DNA of 64,000 nucleotides from Candidatus Melainabacteria bacterium (GCA_022009935.1 CP091731.1:1302001-1366000), one strand, 5' to 3'. Positions 1 to 10,814 are shown, counted from the first letter of the stretch. Notes: generated by a model from the letters alone, not told the origin. Program-made: numbers and translations.

Positions 1-357
1 AACAAGGACATTTTTACCTTTTTCAATAGCATCTTCATGAATTTCTATTTTATCGGTTCCATACTCAAGAGAATATTCTTCAGATATTGTTTTGGCTGGT
101 AATTTACCGGGCTTTCTCACAAGTATAAACCCTGCATTCAAGTTGTATGCAAGTGCCGAACCAAAAAAATAAACCCACGAGACTCTACAGCTGCAACATA
201 ATCTATATCTTTGTCTTTAAATTTTTCTGTTAAAAAATCAACTATACGTCTTAATGCTTCTTTATCTTTGACAGCTGTTGTTATATCACGAAATATTATT
301 CCTTTTTTCGGAAAATCTACTATATCACGTATTGTTTTTTTTTACATATTCAGGCAC
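1..357 (-). CDS. apt: Adenine phosphoribosyltransferase, 3' end cut by window edge
   Basis: Purine salvage enzyme converting adenine plus PRPP to AMP in the cytosol. On the minus strand the reconstructed protein reads IRDIVDFPKKGIIFRDITT near the N-terminus, then VESRGFIF, LVRKPGKLPAKTISEEY and LEYGTDKIEIHEDAI, the usual order of Apt motifs. The PRPP-binding loop would lie beyond position 1, so the C-terminus is missing. A GTG at 355-357 follows a GGTTGAG-like ribosome site. Two one-base homopolymer shifts (A-run near 333, T/A-run near 167) break the frame and look like sequencing errors. Family call is sure; start less so. Confidence 0.85.
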
Positions 358-429
358 TTTTTTATCTCAACCTCGTTTAAAAATATTCACAATTTCTATT
401 TTACAACAAACAAAATACATTATCTTAAT

Positions 430-1923
430 TTATTTGTGCAAATCTTTTTTGTTCAACATATAGTAAGTAAAATAATACACAAAAAGCAAAATAAGCATGC
501 TTATTGTAAAATGTGCATTCAATTTAGATAAGACAAAATAGGCAATAAATAGAGGGATTGAAGATAATATAAACATTGCAAACTCAACTTTTGGGAATTT
601 CCATTTCAATTTGTCAACTACAACAAATAAACTTAAGAAGAAATAACAAACATTAACAGTTAATGCTGTATATCCAACGGCTATAATTCCAAATTTTGGA
701 ATAAGCAAAATATTTAAAACAATACCAAAGCCACCTGCTGCCAATTTAAGAATTGTATCAATATAAGTTTTGTTTACAAGATGATATTGAATAGTTGTAA
801 ATTCTGCAAGCAACATAAACATGACGGATAAGGACATAGCAGGAATTATGATATAAGCTTGTGAAAATTTACTGTTTGCAAGCAAATGAACAAAATCCAA
901 AGGATATAAAGAAAATACAATAACAAAAGGCATTGTCATTGCGATTAGATGACCTGAAATTATTGATATAGTCCTTACAACATCCTGTTTTTTTTCATAC
1001 ATTTGAATAATACGTGGCATTGCAGCCATGATAAATATTGAAAATAACGACAAGATTATTGAATATGTAAGGTTATATGAAACACCCACAATACCGTTTG
1101 CAAAGGAACCTTTGTAATGCTGAAGAATAAATTTGTTGCTTTGAGTCATAATCCACAAGCTTAATTGCCCGACTGCAAGAGGCATACCATATTGACACAG
1201 TTTAAACCATGTTTTTTTTTTAAACCTTTAAAACTTATTGTTTTAAGAATATTTGTTTGATGTATTAACATTAAATCGATAAATGTTATAACAACTGTCA
1301 TTGCAAAAATTATACCCTCAGGAGCCAATGCAAAATACTTTATAAATAATACTGCAAAAATCATTGTGAAAATTTGGTTTAAAATCATTGAGGAGCTATA
1401 TGACCCCGGTTTTATTTGAGCTCGCAAGACTTGAAGAAGCAATGCTCTAACGGCAACAAGGGATGATAAGTATTGTTATTATAAGCAAAAATCTTGGTGG
1501 AATATGGAAAAAATCGCATATTTTATGCCTGAATATATAACTACAACTAAACATCATTAGAAGATTAACGCTTAATAAAGTTACTAGAGTTCCAAAATAT
1601 TGAGCCACATTGTGTTTTTATTTGCTGTTCTTCAAAAAAACGTAAAGCTGATAGACCTATCCAATCTGAAAATATGATACAAATAAAACTTAAAGTCGCT
1701 ATTGATATTGAATATAGCCCATAATCACTTGGAGAAAGAAACATTGTGTATATTGGTACTGTTATTATGTTCAATATAAGAGCCACAAGTTTATAAGGCG
1801 AATATTTAAACATATCTTTGAATATAGGTTTTATAAACTCATTTTCAAAACTTAATTCACCAGATTTTTCTTCACTTGCTTTAATGTCATCGATTTTTTT
1901 ACTACTTCCACTTTATTGTGCAC
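430..1923 (-). CDS. Polysaccharide flippase (Wzx/MATE-like), frameshifted
   Basis: Integral membrane protein of the oligosaccharide flippase superfamily, expected to move undecaprenyl-linked sugar units across the inner membrane. Three consecutive minus-strand segments (1923-1565, 1442-1161, 1185-430) join into about 495 residues, the usual length for this family, with many hydrophobic helices; the first begins YSPYKLVALILNIITVPIYT, a typical flippase helix 1. GTG at 1921-1923 follows AGGG and is the likely start. At least two frameshifts interrupt it. A family 2 glycosyltransferase at 3022-4052 on the same strand agrees with surface polysaccharide work. The exact substrate is unknown. Confidence 0.75.
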
Positions 1924-1997
1924 CCTTTATTATCCCTAATAGTTAATTTTAACACCGATAAATTTTATAGACAAGATATTTTTAAAATTTAAAAAAA

Positions 1998-2103
1998 TTA
2001 ACTTTCAAGTTTATGTAGAGATAAAACATTATCATTTAATTCAAATTCAATATAATCTTCAATCGGGTTTACATCAAGAAGCTTTAAAAGGTAGTATTTT
2101 CAT
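1998..2103 (-). other. Possible 34-residue ORF or gene remnant in a gene-poor gap
   Basis: The gap 1924-2247 is mostly AT-rich without clear signals. On the minus strand a short open frame with one A-run shift reads LLKLLDVNPIEDYIEFELND and ends at 1998. Its composition looks protein-like, but no ribosome binding site precedes the ATG at 2101-2103. It may be a decayed gene end. I do not recognise it. Confidence 0.2.
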
Positions 2104-2247
2104 ACTTTAATAGTTATTTAAAATGTTTAAACCAATTTAAATAACCTTTTTTTAATATATTCTATAGACTTAAATAAAATTTAATGTAATAATAGATAAT
2201 ATAAAAATACTTTATACACTACTATAAGTGGAATAAGAGGGGATGTT

Positions 2248-3013
2248 GTGTTTAAAAGTGCCTTAATATCGATTATTTTTGCATTATTAATAGTATTTAT
2301 AGTGCAATATATGGAAACAGGCTCAATTGCTATTTTGTTTCAATTTGATGCATTTTTTAATAGTAATTGGAGGAACAATCTGTGCAACAATAATAAACTT
2401 TCGGTCAAAACTTGTTTTTGATGCTATAAAGTCAGCAATTGATGTATTTAAAAACACATCTGTACCTGATACAAATGCAATAATGAGTGAAATTTTATAT
2501 TTATCCGATTATTCAAGAAGAAATGGTGTTTTTGAATTAAATAAAATAAAAGATGAAATACAAAATCCGTTTTTACGTCGAGCGGTTCAATTGATACTTG
2601 ATTTAAACAATCCACAATCGTTTTTTGAAATATTATCATCGGAAATAGATTATGAAGAGGAGCGAGAACTAATCCATTCTCGTGTTTTTGAGGCAATGGG
2701 TGGTTATGCTCCTACTTTTGGAATTGTTGGAGCTGTAATGGGTTTAATACAGGTTATGTCAAATGTAGAGGACTTGAATATGCTTGCTTCCGGCATTGCC
2801 ATTGCTTTTGTTGCCACTTTATATGGTGTCGGGTTTGCCAATCTTTTGTTTTTGCCAATTGCCGGAAATTTAAAGTTAAAATTGCGTGATAAGATTATGG
2901 CTAAACAAATGGTTCTGCATGGTGTAGTTTCAATATATATGGAAGAACATAGCTCAATTATTGAGGAAAAACTTTTGCCTTATTTAACTACACGAAAAAC
3001 ATCATTGTTTTAA
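2248..3013 (+). CDS. motA: Flagellar motor stator protein MotA
   Basis: Inner-membrane proton (or sodium) channel subunit that works with MotB to drive flagellar rotation. The start is taken as GTG at 2248 (VFKSALISIIFALLIVF, helix 1). A one-T insertion near 2355 separates this from IVIGGTICATIINF (helix 2). The cytoplasmic loop holds RRNGVF. The signature AMGGYAPTFGIVGAVMGLI and GIAIAFVATLYGVGFANLLF (helices 3 and 4) is diagnostic. Length is about 255 residues, as usual. motB lies 2.6 kb downstream on the same strand, with an opposite-strand glycosyltransferase and repeats between them, an unusual separation. Confidence 0.92.
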
Positions 3014-3021
3014 ACTTTATT

Positions 3022-4052
3022 TTAAAAATGGAAAAAATTAAAAGTTAATTTAACAAAAACAACCTGTAATTTGTTATTAATGGTGTGTTTGTTCAATATA
3101 AATTTATAATATCTTAAATAACGATGTGCATTCATATTAAATAATAAAATTGTGTATAAGAAAAATTTATTGTTGCTTTTATTGAGAAGGTATTTGAAAT
3201 ATAAACAAAAGGCTTTCCTAAGTTTTTTCTTGTCAGTTTTAATATGACTCATAATTTCTTTTGTAAAATTTACAAATTCTAAAACTTCTTTATAGTTAAA
3301 GTGTTTTTTTGACAAAATCTCATTTGCAAAACTCAATTTGACATTATAATATAATCCTAAGAAATATATTTGAATTTTAGAAATAAGAAATTCAGTATAT
3401 TTAGGAAAAGTTTGCATAATAGAGCTTGTATTCATTCTATAGGCACCCAAAATCTGGGGTAAGTTTACTATTTTATGTCCATTTGTTATAACTTCTAAAA
3501 ACAAAATCCAGTCCTCTGCAGGTTTGTAAGGCGGATATTTTAAATTTAACTCTTTTCTAAACATAACAAAAGGGTGATTAAAATGAAAACCTGCAATTAA
3601 TGTTTGGAAAGTTACATTATTTTCAAATTTTGTAACGACTTTTGGCACATCTCCAAAAACATCAGTTTGACCGGAACAAACGTCAATCTCTTTATTTTTT
3701 TCAAGGAAATTGACCTGTTGTTCTATCCGATTTGGGTAGGATATGTCATCAGAATCTGCTCTTGCAATATATTTGCCTTTAGCGTGTTGAAGCCCCACAT
3801 TTAAACAATTTGTATATCCGCAAGTTTTGTAATATGAAATTTTGGGATTATTAAATTTTTGAATGATTTCATAATTTTATTACTTTTACAACCATCAACA
3901 ATAATAAATTGAATATTTTGATAACTCTGATTAAGTATACTTTTAATAGCTTCTATAAGCCTATTTTCAGGGTGATTAAAAACAGGCATAACAACACTTA
4001 CCAAAATTTGGTTTTGTTTGTCAGATAAATTATTTAAGTTTTCATTATTCAT
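3022..4052 (-). CDS. Family 2 glycosyltransferase, one frameshift
   Basis: GT-A fold glycosyltransferase, likely adding a sugar during surface polysaccharide synthesis. The N-terminus has VSVVMPVFNHPENRLIEAIK and FIIVDG, followed by a frameshift near 3800-3900. After it come GLQHAKGKYIARADSDDISY, containing the DxD-type metal and nucleotide-sugar site (DSDD), then KPAEDWILFLEV, the usual acceptor-side acidic motif. The C-terminal 120 residues are basic and hydrophobic without a recognised domain. It sits in opposite orientation between motA and motB, so it was probably inserted into a once continuous mot operon. Donor and acceptor unknown. Confidence 0.82.
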
Positions 4053-4100
4053 AATTTTAACTTAATTTTTTTTAATTTGATTTTATTTTACCAAAAAAAT

Positions 4101-4463
4101 TTTTATATGACGGACTTCGTGCGTTCAAATTTTGAACTTATCCACCAACGCGGTTTGACTTTTGTTTATTTATAGCATTGAAGTCCAATTATATCTTTTT
4201 TCTTCATGTTTTTTGTTTTAGTTTTATATGACAGGCTATCGCGCGTTCAAATTTTGAGCTTATTCACCAACGCGGTTTGACTTTTTGTTTATTTATAGCA
4301 TTGAAGTCCAATTATATCTTTTTTCTTCATGTTTTTGTTTTAGTTTTATATGACGGACTTCGTGCGTTCAAATTTTGACTTTGTTTTCCAACGTGGATTG
4401 ATTTTTGTTTGCTTATAGCATTGAAGTTCAATTATATCTTTTTTTCATGTTTGTTTCGCCATA
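4101..4463 (+). repeat. Dispersed repeat family A, three tandem copies of about 120 bp
   Basis: Three head-to-tail units begin near 4101, 4222 and 4343. Each holds TATATGACGG-type sequence, a short imperfect hairpin, a CCACCAACG-type core, TTTATAGCATTGAAGTCC and a T-rich tail. Related units recur at 33000-33780, 48105-48440 and 50090-50320, and as fragments at 9820-9885, 14395-14460, 14745-14820 and 15240-15340. No protein is encoded. The sequence of the hairpin varies among copies while pairing is largely kept. Confidence 0.8.
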
Positions 4464-4469
4464 ATAGAT

Positions 4470-4850
4470 TATTGCAAGGGGCTTTAGCCCCTTGCAACCC
4501 TGTAGAATGTTTGTTTATTTGTTTGGCTCCGTTTTTCCACGTTTTTAGTTGTGAATGTCCAGGGGTACAGGGGACGGCTTCGCCGTCCCCCCTGTATAAA
4601 TATATTATCCGCCGTGGCTGGATGGCTTCACGAAAGTGAAGACAGCATGCCTTGGATTACGCAGCGTTCGGAACTATGCAACTCCGTTTCACAATTTTTA
4701 CAAAATTGTTCCACTCCGTTCAGTTCCTCACAATCAGGCAAAGCCAACTGCGAATCCGCTGCTCCAGGCGGAAAAAACAAAAAATATTTCACAAAAAGCA
4801 TTGCTTGAACTTCAACGTTATAATTAACCAAAAGTTAATCCACATTGGTG
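4470..4850 (+). repeat. Dispersed repeat family B with two perfect hairpins
   Basis: Contains a near-perfect inverted repeat TTGCAAGGGGC / GCCCCTTGCAA at 4471-4497 and the palindrome GGGGACGGCTTCGCCGTCCCC near 4570-4590. A GC-richer stretch follows (family D) with GTTCGGAACTATGCAACTCC and an ACAATTTTTACAAAATTGT palindrome. Near-identical copies are at 5150-5520, 14085-14345 and, inverted, 33110-33300. Open frames across it are not conserved in frame between copies and look non-coding. Confidence 0.8.
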
Positions 4851-4929
4851 GATAAAATCAAAAATTGAACACGCGGTAGCCTGTTATATAAAAACGCTTG
4901 TTGGGGCGAAACTAGAAGTTTTTTTTTTT

Positions 4930-5150
4930 TAAGTCCTCGGACGGGGTTACTTTTGGAGCCAAAAGTAACCAAAACCGCAACCCGATTTGTCACTCACATT
5001 CTCACTAAACTCAACTTAAGCAGCCTTAACTCGCACTACGTGCTCAAACAGACGGCTGCCTGACATTGTTTCATTAAGTGATAATTGTTCGCGCCTGCGT
5101 ATGGGTTGCATTTATTGCTTTCATTTCTAGCCTTTTTGTTTTCATATTTT
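4930..5150 (+). repeat. Dispersed repeat family C
   Basis: Begins TCCTCGGACGGGGTTACTTTT and runs through AAGTAACCAAAACCGCAACCC, then TTAAGTGATAATTGTTCGCG and GTATGGGTTGCA. Further copies occur at 14515-14715, 33436-33625 and, inverted, 50330-50525. It contains the inverted pair GGTTACTTTT / AAAAGTAACC and recurring GC-rich short inverted repeats, so it may form RNA or DNA hairpins. No coding evidence. Confidence 0.75.
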
Positions 5151-5525
5151 TTGCAACCCGTGGAATGTTTGTTTATTTGTTTGGCTCCGTTTTTCCACGT
5201 TTTTAGTTGTGAATGTCCAAAGGGGTACAGGGGACGGCTTCGCCGTCCCCCCCTGTATAAATATATTATCCGCCGTGGCTGGATGGCTTCACGAAAGTGA
5301 AGACAGCATGTCTTGATTACGCAGCGTTCGGAACTATGCAACTCCGTTTCACAATTTTTACAAAATTGTTCCACTCCGTTCAGTTCCTCACAATCAGGCA
5401 AAGCCAACTGCGAATCCGCTGCCCCAGGCGGAAAAAACAAAAAATATTTCACAAAAGCATTGCTTGAACTTCAATGCCATAATTAACCAAAGTCAATCCA
5501 CGTTGGGGGATTTATTCAAATTTTG
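5150..5525 (+). repeat. Second copy of repeat family B/D
   Basis: Almost the same as 4500-4850, again with the GGGGACGGCTTCGCCGTCCCC palindrome near 5231-5251 and the ACAATTTTTACAAAATTGT palindrome. It ends about 100 bp before motB. Small differences between the copies are mostly homopolymer length changes. Confidence 0.8.
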
Positions 5526-5626
5526 AACGCAATTCCCCAACGTGAAAATTTTTATTCACAAAAGGTAAAAATTTAATATATATGTTAAAATAAATATAGC
5601 AAGATAAATTGGTTAATCGTAATAAG

Positions 5627-6342
5627 ATGAAAAAAAATAATGTAAAAAAATATTTTGAAAATTCAAAAGATTACATAAATAGATGGGTGGTGTCTTATGC
5701 CGATTTTACTACGGTGTTGCTTGCATTATTCGTTTTTTTGTTTGCTTTAAGTAACAATGACAATATTAAAATAAAAGACTTTAAAGACTCTATAAAAAAA
5801 GAGTTTAAACAGGAAAAAACTATAAATAAAACAGCAATTAACGAAAATGAAAACAAAGACAATGTTATAAATGAAACATCAAAAAATGACTCTTTGTTTG
5901 AACTTGTTAAAAACAACTTGGGAAATGATAATAAAATAGAAATCATTCAAAGTGGAAAGGGATAACATTACGATTGAAAGATACATTGCTTTTTGATAGT
6001 GCAAGTGCTGAAATAAAACCAAATTCGCTTGATACTATTTCAGATATAGCAAATTTTTTGACTACAGTAGACAATCCCGTTATAATTGAAGGGCATACTG
6101 ATTCAATCCCTATAAAAAACTCAATATATGCAACAAATTGGGAACTATCAAGTGCAAGGGCTATAAATTTAATAAAATATTTAACTGAAAATTATAAACT
6201 CTCTCCCAAACGACTATCAGCAGTGGGTTATGGAGAATATGCACCAATATATGATAATACAACAAATAAAGGTCGTGAAAAAAATAGAAGAGTTGATATA
6301 ATTATATTAGATAATAAAATAAAAAAAGAGGTTAAAGAATAA
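5627..6342 (+). CDS. motB: Flagellar motor protein MotB, one frameshift
   Basis: Stator subunit anchoring the motor to peptidoglycan. The N-terminus has INRWVVSYADFTTVLLALFV, the single transmembrane helix with the proton-accepting Asp (in SYADF). A lysine- and asparagine-rich linker follows, then a frameshift near 5960, then the OmpA-like domain with LLFDSASAEIKPNSLD, VIIEGHTDSIP and NWELSSARA, ending KGREKNRRVDIII. ATG at 5627 is chosen over an upstream TTG at 5609; neither has a strong ribosome site. The stop overlaps the start of fliL (TAATG), so motB-fliL-fliM-fliN look co-transcribed. Confidence 0.93.
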
Positions 6343-6964
6343 TGACAAAACCTAATCAGCCAAGGGATATAAAACCAAAAATAGACAAACCGATTGAAAG
6401 TCCAAAACAAACAAGCAACATGCAAATAGTGTTGATAAATGTAATTACTACAATGGTTGTGTGCTTGGTTTTTATATTTGCAAATTACTATATACAAAAC
6501 AATCTTCTAACATCAAAATTGGCACCAACTGAAGAGGAGGTTGTTGTTGAAGATGAAGATGCCGTACAAAAAGGCTATGTATATAATTTGGGTGAATTTA
6601 CCGTAAACTTGGCAGATACTTCTCAAAGACATTATTTAAAAGCAGAAGTTTCAATTGAATTAACAAAAACAGAGGAAGAAGCAGCAAATGAAAAAGAACC
6701 TCAAAAAGCAGGCGGTCATGGTGGGCATGGGGGTCTAGTGCAGCTGCTGACCCAAATGCAGCCATCGAAAAAAGTCTTGACCAGTATAAAGCAGCTATAC
6801 GTGATGCCATAATTATTACTTTGTCAAATAAAACAACTGATGAACTTTCATCAGTTGCAGGTAAAGAAGTAGTTAAAGAACAAATCGCTCAAAGTGTTGA
6901 TGCTATTATGGGTGGAGAACGGGAAGTCATACGCGTAAGTTTTTGTCAATTTATAATACAATAA
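6342..6964 (+). CDS. fliL: Flagellar basal body-associated protein FliL, one frameshift
   Basis: Single-pass inner-membrane protein that helps the stator around the basal body. The N-terminus is a short cytoplasmic segment followed by a helix (IVLINVITTMVVCLVFIFAN), an acidic linker, then YNLGEFTVNLADTSQRHYLK, the FliL core. A His/Gly-rich tract (GGHGGHGG) precedes a frameshift near 6735. The continuation has AIRDAIIITLSNKTTDEL, the conserved FliL C-terminal helix. The final residues after IRVSF look normal. About 207 residues. Overlaps motB by one base and lies just ahead of fliM. Confidence 0.85.
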
Positions 6965-6979
6965 TTAAGTTAAAATATA

Positions 6980-7990
6980 ATGAATAAAAATAAAACAAAA
7001 CATAGTTATAATAATGATAAAAAAAGAAGAATTCTTGTACAAGAGTTCTGATAGTGATGTTGATATAAGTGAGGAGTATAAAAAGGGCTATAAGTTATAC
7101 AATTTTCGTCGACCTGATAAGTTTTCAAAAGAGCATTTGCGTGGTTTGCAGGATATTCACAGAGAATTTGCACGTCAGCTTGAAATGAATTTAACAGCAT
7201 ATTTAAGTTTGCCCATTGAAATTGATGTTGTGTCCGTTGACCAATTGACATACGACGAGTTTACCCATTCAATGCCTGAATCCATTGCAATCGGTTTGCT
7301 TGAATTGACTCCTTTGCCAAACCAAGTTTTGTTGGGGATAAATTTTGAAATATTGTCAAGCATTGTTGACAGAATGCTCGGTGGGGTTGGGGTTTGTGAG
7401 GATATGAGTCATGAAATGACTGATATTGAAGAATCACTTGCAAAACAGTTTATTAAAAGAACTGTGAATACGCTTGAGACTTCTTGGGCACACGTTGTGC
7501 CTGTTAAAGGAACGGTTGATGCTTTGGCTACTAATTATCAAAACGTGCAAGTAGCATCACCGGGGGAAATCGTTGCTTTGATTACGTTTGAAATACAAAT
7601 AGCTTCAAAATATTTTGGACTTATGAGTTTGTGTTATCCTTATCCTGTTTTGGAAAATATTTTAGGTCATCTTTCAACACAGCGGATTTTTTCACACAAA
7701 AGGTATTGTTGCCACAACTGAAGAAAGACAGAAAATGATTGAAAAACTTAATACTTCAAATATTGATATTTCTGTTTTGTTTGGCACAACTGATATCACA
7801 GCACAAGATTTTTGATTTGAAAGTGGGTGATGTTATCAGGCTTGATAACAAAGTGACAGATGATTTAATCGTTAAAATTAATGGTGAAAAAAAATTCTTT
7901 GCCTGCCCCGGAACCTTAAAAGACAAAGTTTGTGTTAAAATAAATGAACGGTACAACGAAGTTGTTGACATTCTTAAAGCGTATTTATAA
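6980..7990 (+). CDS. fliM: Flagellar motor switch protein FliM, frameshifted
   Basis: C-ring protein linking the chemotaxis signal to rotor direction. The core has LYNFRRPDKFSKEHLRGLQD, the conserved FliM entry motif, then GLLELTPLPNQVLLGINFEI and VDRMLGGVG, and LMSLCYPYPVLENILGHL. A frameshift near 7700 separates this from the C-terminal SpoA domain (LKVGDVIRLDNKV, VKINERYNEVVDIL). The main frame opens at ATG 7014, but an ATG at 6980 in another frame (MNKNKTKHSYNNDKKRRILV) probably supplies the real N-terminus. The usual CheY-binding SQDEIDALL motif is not recognisable there. Followed 43 bp later by fliN. Confidence 0.9.
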
Positions 7991-8033
7991 AAGTATATGA
8001 TATAATAAAACAAATATTGAGAGGCAAATATTT

Positions 8034-8522
8034 ATGTTTGACGAAAATGAAATAGAAAATATTGATGATAATATCCAAAATGATACACAGGAAGAAGATT
8101 TGAGCGAAAGTTTGTCAGGTCAAGAAATTAAGGCAAATGAACAAGAAGAAATAAATGACAATGAGATTTTGACAAGTGAAACTTTGGAAGATGATGAGCC
8201 TGTTACAATTCAGCCTGTTAAGTTTTCGTCATTTGATAGCAATGAGCAAACATACGGAGAGCCTAACAAAAATTTGGACCTTCTGCTTGATATAAAGTTG
8301 CAGCTTGCCGTTGAGTTAGGACGTTGTGAATTGCCTATAAAAAAAGTGCTTGAACTTACTCGTGGCTCAATTATCGAACTTGACAAAGTGGCTGGTGAGC
8401 CGGTTGAATTGTATGCTAACGGAAAACTTGTTGCCCACGGTGAAGTTGTTGTTATTGAAGATAATTTTGGCTTACGTATTACATCAATCACCGAACCTGA
8501 AGAACGTATTAAAAATTTATAG
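8034..8522 (+). CDS. fliN: Flagellar motor switch protein FliN/FliY
   Basis: Switch-complex protein at the base of the C-ring. Residues 1-80 are an acidic, low-complexity extension (many Glu, Asp and Asn). The C-terminal 75 residues form the SpoA domain: LLDIKLQLAVELGRCELPIK, VLELTRGSIIELDKVAGEPV, LYANGKLVAHGEVVVIEDNF, GLRITSI. 162 residues, intact frame. ATG follows GAGAGG at 8020. No CheC-like phosphatase domain is present, so FliN rather than a full FliY. Last gene of the motB-fliLMN run. Confidence 0.92.
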   Translation: MFDENEIENIDDNIQNDTQEEDLSESLSGQEIKANEQEEINDNEILTSETLEDDEPVTIQPVKFSSFDSNEQTYGEPNKNLDLLLDIKLQLAVELGRCELPIKKVLELTRGSIIELDKVAGEPVELYANGKLVAHGEVVVIEDNFGLRITSITEPEERIKNL

Positions 8523-8598
8523 GTGTAAATATAATGTTTATTTCGCCAACGAGATATTATACAAGGGCAACGAAATGCCCCTTGTATTTACTAATTTC

Positions 8599-8990
8599 TG
8601 CCTTTTGTTTTTATATAAATTTAGCACAACATTTGCGATGAAGTCCAAAGGTTGACGCTGCGTTAAAACATAAAAACCTTGCCAAACATCTGCCTTTTTT
8701 TTTTATATAAATTTAGCACAACATTTGCGATGAAGTCCAAAGGTTGACACTGCGTTAAAACATAAAAACCTTGCCAAACATCTGCCTTTTGTTTTTTATA
8801 TAAATTTAGCACAACATTTGCGATGAAGTCCAAAGGTTGACACTGCGTTAAAACATAAAAACCTTGCCAAACATCTGCCTTTTGTTTTTTATATAAATTT
8901 AGCACAACATTTGCGATGAAGTCCAAAGGTTGACGCTGCGTTAAAACATAAAAACCTTGCCAAACATCTGCCTTTTGTTTTTTACATTTT
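8599..8990 (+). repeat. Tandem repeat, four copies of a 92-93 bp unit
   Basis: Units starting TGCCTTTT lie at 8599, 8691, 8783 and 8876, with a partial fifth at 8969. Each contains TTTAGCACAACATTTGCGATG, AAGTCCAAAGGTTGAC and TTAAAACATAAAAACC. Units differ by one substitution (GACGCTG/GACACTG) and T-run length. The 93-bp length keeps the minus strand open as a 31-residue periodic peptide, but there is no ribosome site and I regard it as non-coding. It separates fliN from thyX. Confidence 0.9.
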
Positions 8991-9036
8991 TTTGATATCA
9001 TATATTTAGAATATCAAAATAGAATGGTAATTTGTC

Positions 9037-9749
9037 GTGAATAGTGAATATATAGATAAAATTAAAGTAAAACTCATATCAAGACCCGAAAATATGTTAA
9101 AAAACAGTATATACTGCTTGTCGTACTTGTTATAGTAGCAAGTCACCGATGGAGATATATAATGAAATTGAAAATGATAAAGATAAAATGCTTAATTTAA
9201 TTACAAAAGTGATATCGTCCGGTCATTATTCAACAATTGAACATATTCAAGTTTCATTTGCGATTTCCGGTATATCAAGAGCTTGTTCACATCAATTTGT
9301 TCGTCATCGACATATGTCTTTTTTCACAAAAATCACAACGATATGTAGAAGAAAAAGGGCAGTTTAAATATATAGTTCCTAAAACTATCGAAAAAAATGA
9401 AGAGTTGCTAAAAAAATTCAACAATTATATGGAACAAACTTCTAAGTTTTATCGTGAAATGATAGAATTAGGTATAAAAGCGGAAGATGCACGTTCAATA
9501 TTACCAAATGCAACAAGCACATCAATGGTGGCCAGTTTAAATTTAAGAGAACTTATACACCTGTGTAATTTAAGACTATGCACAAGAGCACAGTATGAAA
9601 TACGTGAAATGACAAATCAAATGGTAAAATGTTTACTTGAAGTTGAACCTTGGTTAAAACCATATCTTGTGCCCAAATGTGAACGCTTAGGATTTTGTGA
9701 TGAGCATAAAAGCTGCGGACATAAACCACAACTTAATAAACAAGAATAA
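9037..9749 (+). CDS. thyX: Flavin-dependent thymidylate synthase ThyX, frameshifted
   Basis: Makes dTMP from dUMP using FAD and methylenetetrahydrofolate. GTG at 9037 begins VNSEYIDKIKVKLISRPENM. The ThyX signature RHRHMSF..SQKSQRYVEEKG (pattern RHRxxSxxxxSQRY) spans a frameshift near 9325. Upstream GHYSTIEHIQVSFAISGISR and downstream AEDARSILPNATSTSMVASL and NLRELIHLCNLRLCTRAQYE are conserved. The C-terminus CERLGFCDEHKSCG is usual for the family. Two early shifts (near 9105 and 9140) disturb the N-terminus. First gene of a + strand run towards thrB. Confidence 0.92.
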
Positions 9750-9884
9750 ACTTTAATAGACAAAAGTTTAGTTTTGTTTTTTATTACTTAATAAAAAAAT
9801 GGGGACAATTCCCTCTCATTATAAAAACTAAAACAGAAAATGTGAAATAAGAAAGGATAAAGGGCAAGTGCCCGTTATAAAAAA

Positions 9885-10814
9885 ATGAAAGTAAAAGTAA
9901 AAGTACCGGCAACAACAGCCAATTTTGGTCGGGGTTTGACTGTCTTGGGATGGCGTTACCCTTATATAATGAAATAACAGTTGAAGAAACAGTTATGCCC
10001 GGCTCCGGGTGTAAATATTCAAATAGTAAATAAAAATAATGATGATGGTGTTTTGTTTATACCAACTGATGAAAATAACATAGTTTATAAATCTATTGAA
10101 CTTTTGTATAATTCAATAGGTATGACACCAAGTGAATTGAAAATAACAATAGACACAAACATCCCCTTGACAAGAGGTTTGGGAAGCAGTGCTTCTGTAA
10201 TCATAGGCGGAGTAATGGCTGCGAACAGACTTCTTGGCGAACCTGCAGACGAAGCGGCTATTTTAACCATTGCACGTGAAGTCGAAGGACATTTGGACAA
10301 CATTGTTCCTGCTTATGCCGGCGGTTTTTGTCTAAGTGCTGATGAAGACGACGGAAATATTATTTATCAAAAATTAAATTGGTCAAAAGATTGGAAAATA
10401 AATATTTGCGTGCCTGATTTTGAACTTGCAACAAATATTTCAAGGTCGGTGTTGCCTGAAAACTACAAATTAAAAGACGTAACTTATAACTTAAGCCATT
10501 TGGGCTTGCTTTTGAAAGCTTGTGAAAATGAAGATAGTGAACTTCTGAAAAAAGCCCTAAAAGACAAACTCCACGAACCATACCGCGAAAAACTTGTTGT
10601 TGGACTCGATAAAATCCGCGACAAGTTTAAAAACAATAACGATGTCTATGGCACCGTTTTGTCAGGTGCGGGACCTTCAATTGCCGTTATTTCTAATAAC
10701 GATATTGTCGGCGAAGTCCACGAAAATGTTAAACAAATTTGGAGTGATTTAAATATTAAGTCACAAGTGTTTACATTTGATATTGAAAATAATGGTGCAA
10801 CGTTTGTTGAATAG
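9885..10814 (+). CDS. thrB: Homoserine kinase ThrB, frameshifted N-terminus
   Basis: GHMP-family kinase phosphorylating homoserine in threonine synthesis. ATG at 9885 gives KVKVKVPATTANFG, then frameshifts near 9930-10000 before GVNIQIVNKNNDDG. The ATP-binding loop is PLTRGLGSSASVIIGGVMAA and the C-terminal GHMP motif is VLSGAGPSIAVISN. About 305 residues. The region directly upstream (9820-9885) is a fragment of repeat family A ending GTGCCCGTTATAAAAAAATG, so the repeat abuts the start codon. The downstream prenyl synthase overlaps its 3' end. Confidence 0.93.

Noticed and set aside
4101..4463. CRISPR-like or iteron array in repeat family A
   Set aside because: The whole 120-bp unit is repeated without unique spacers, and copies occur dispersed as well as in tandem.
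4409..5452. Several small ORFs across repeat families B and D
   Set aside because: Frames are not conserved between repeat copies, palindromes lie inside them and no ribosome sites are present.
8599..8990. CRISPR array
   Set aside because: Units are direct repeats of 92-93 bp with no variable spacers and no cas genes nearby; it is a plain tandem repeat.
8663..9001. Coding region for a repetitive 31-residue peptide on the minus strand
   Set aside because: No ribosome site; it is open only because the repeat length is divisible by three.
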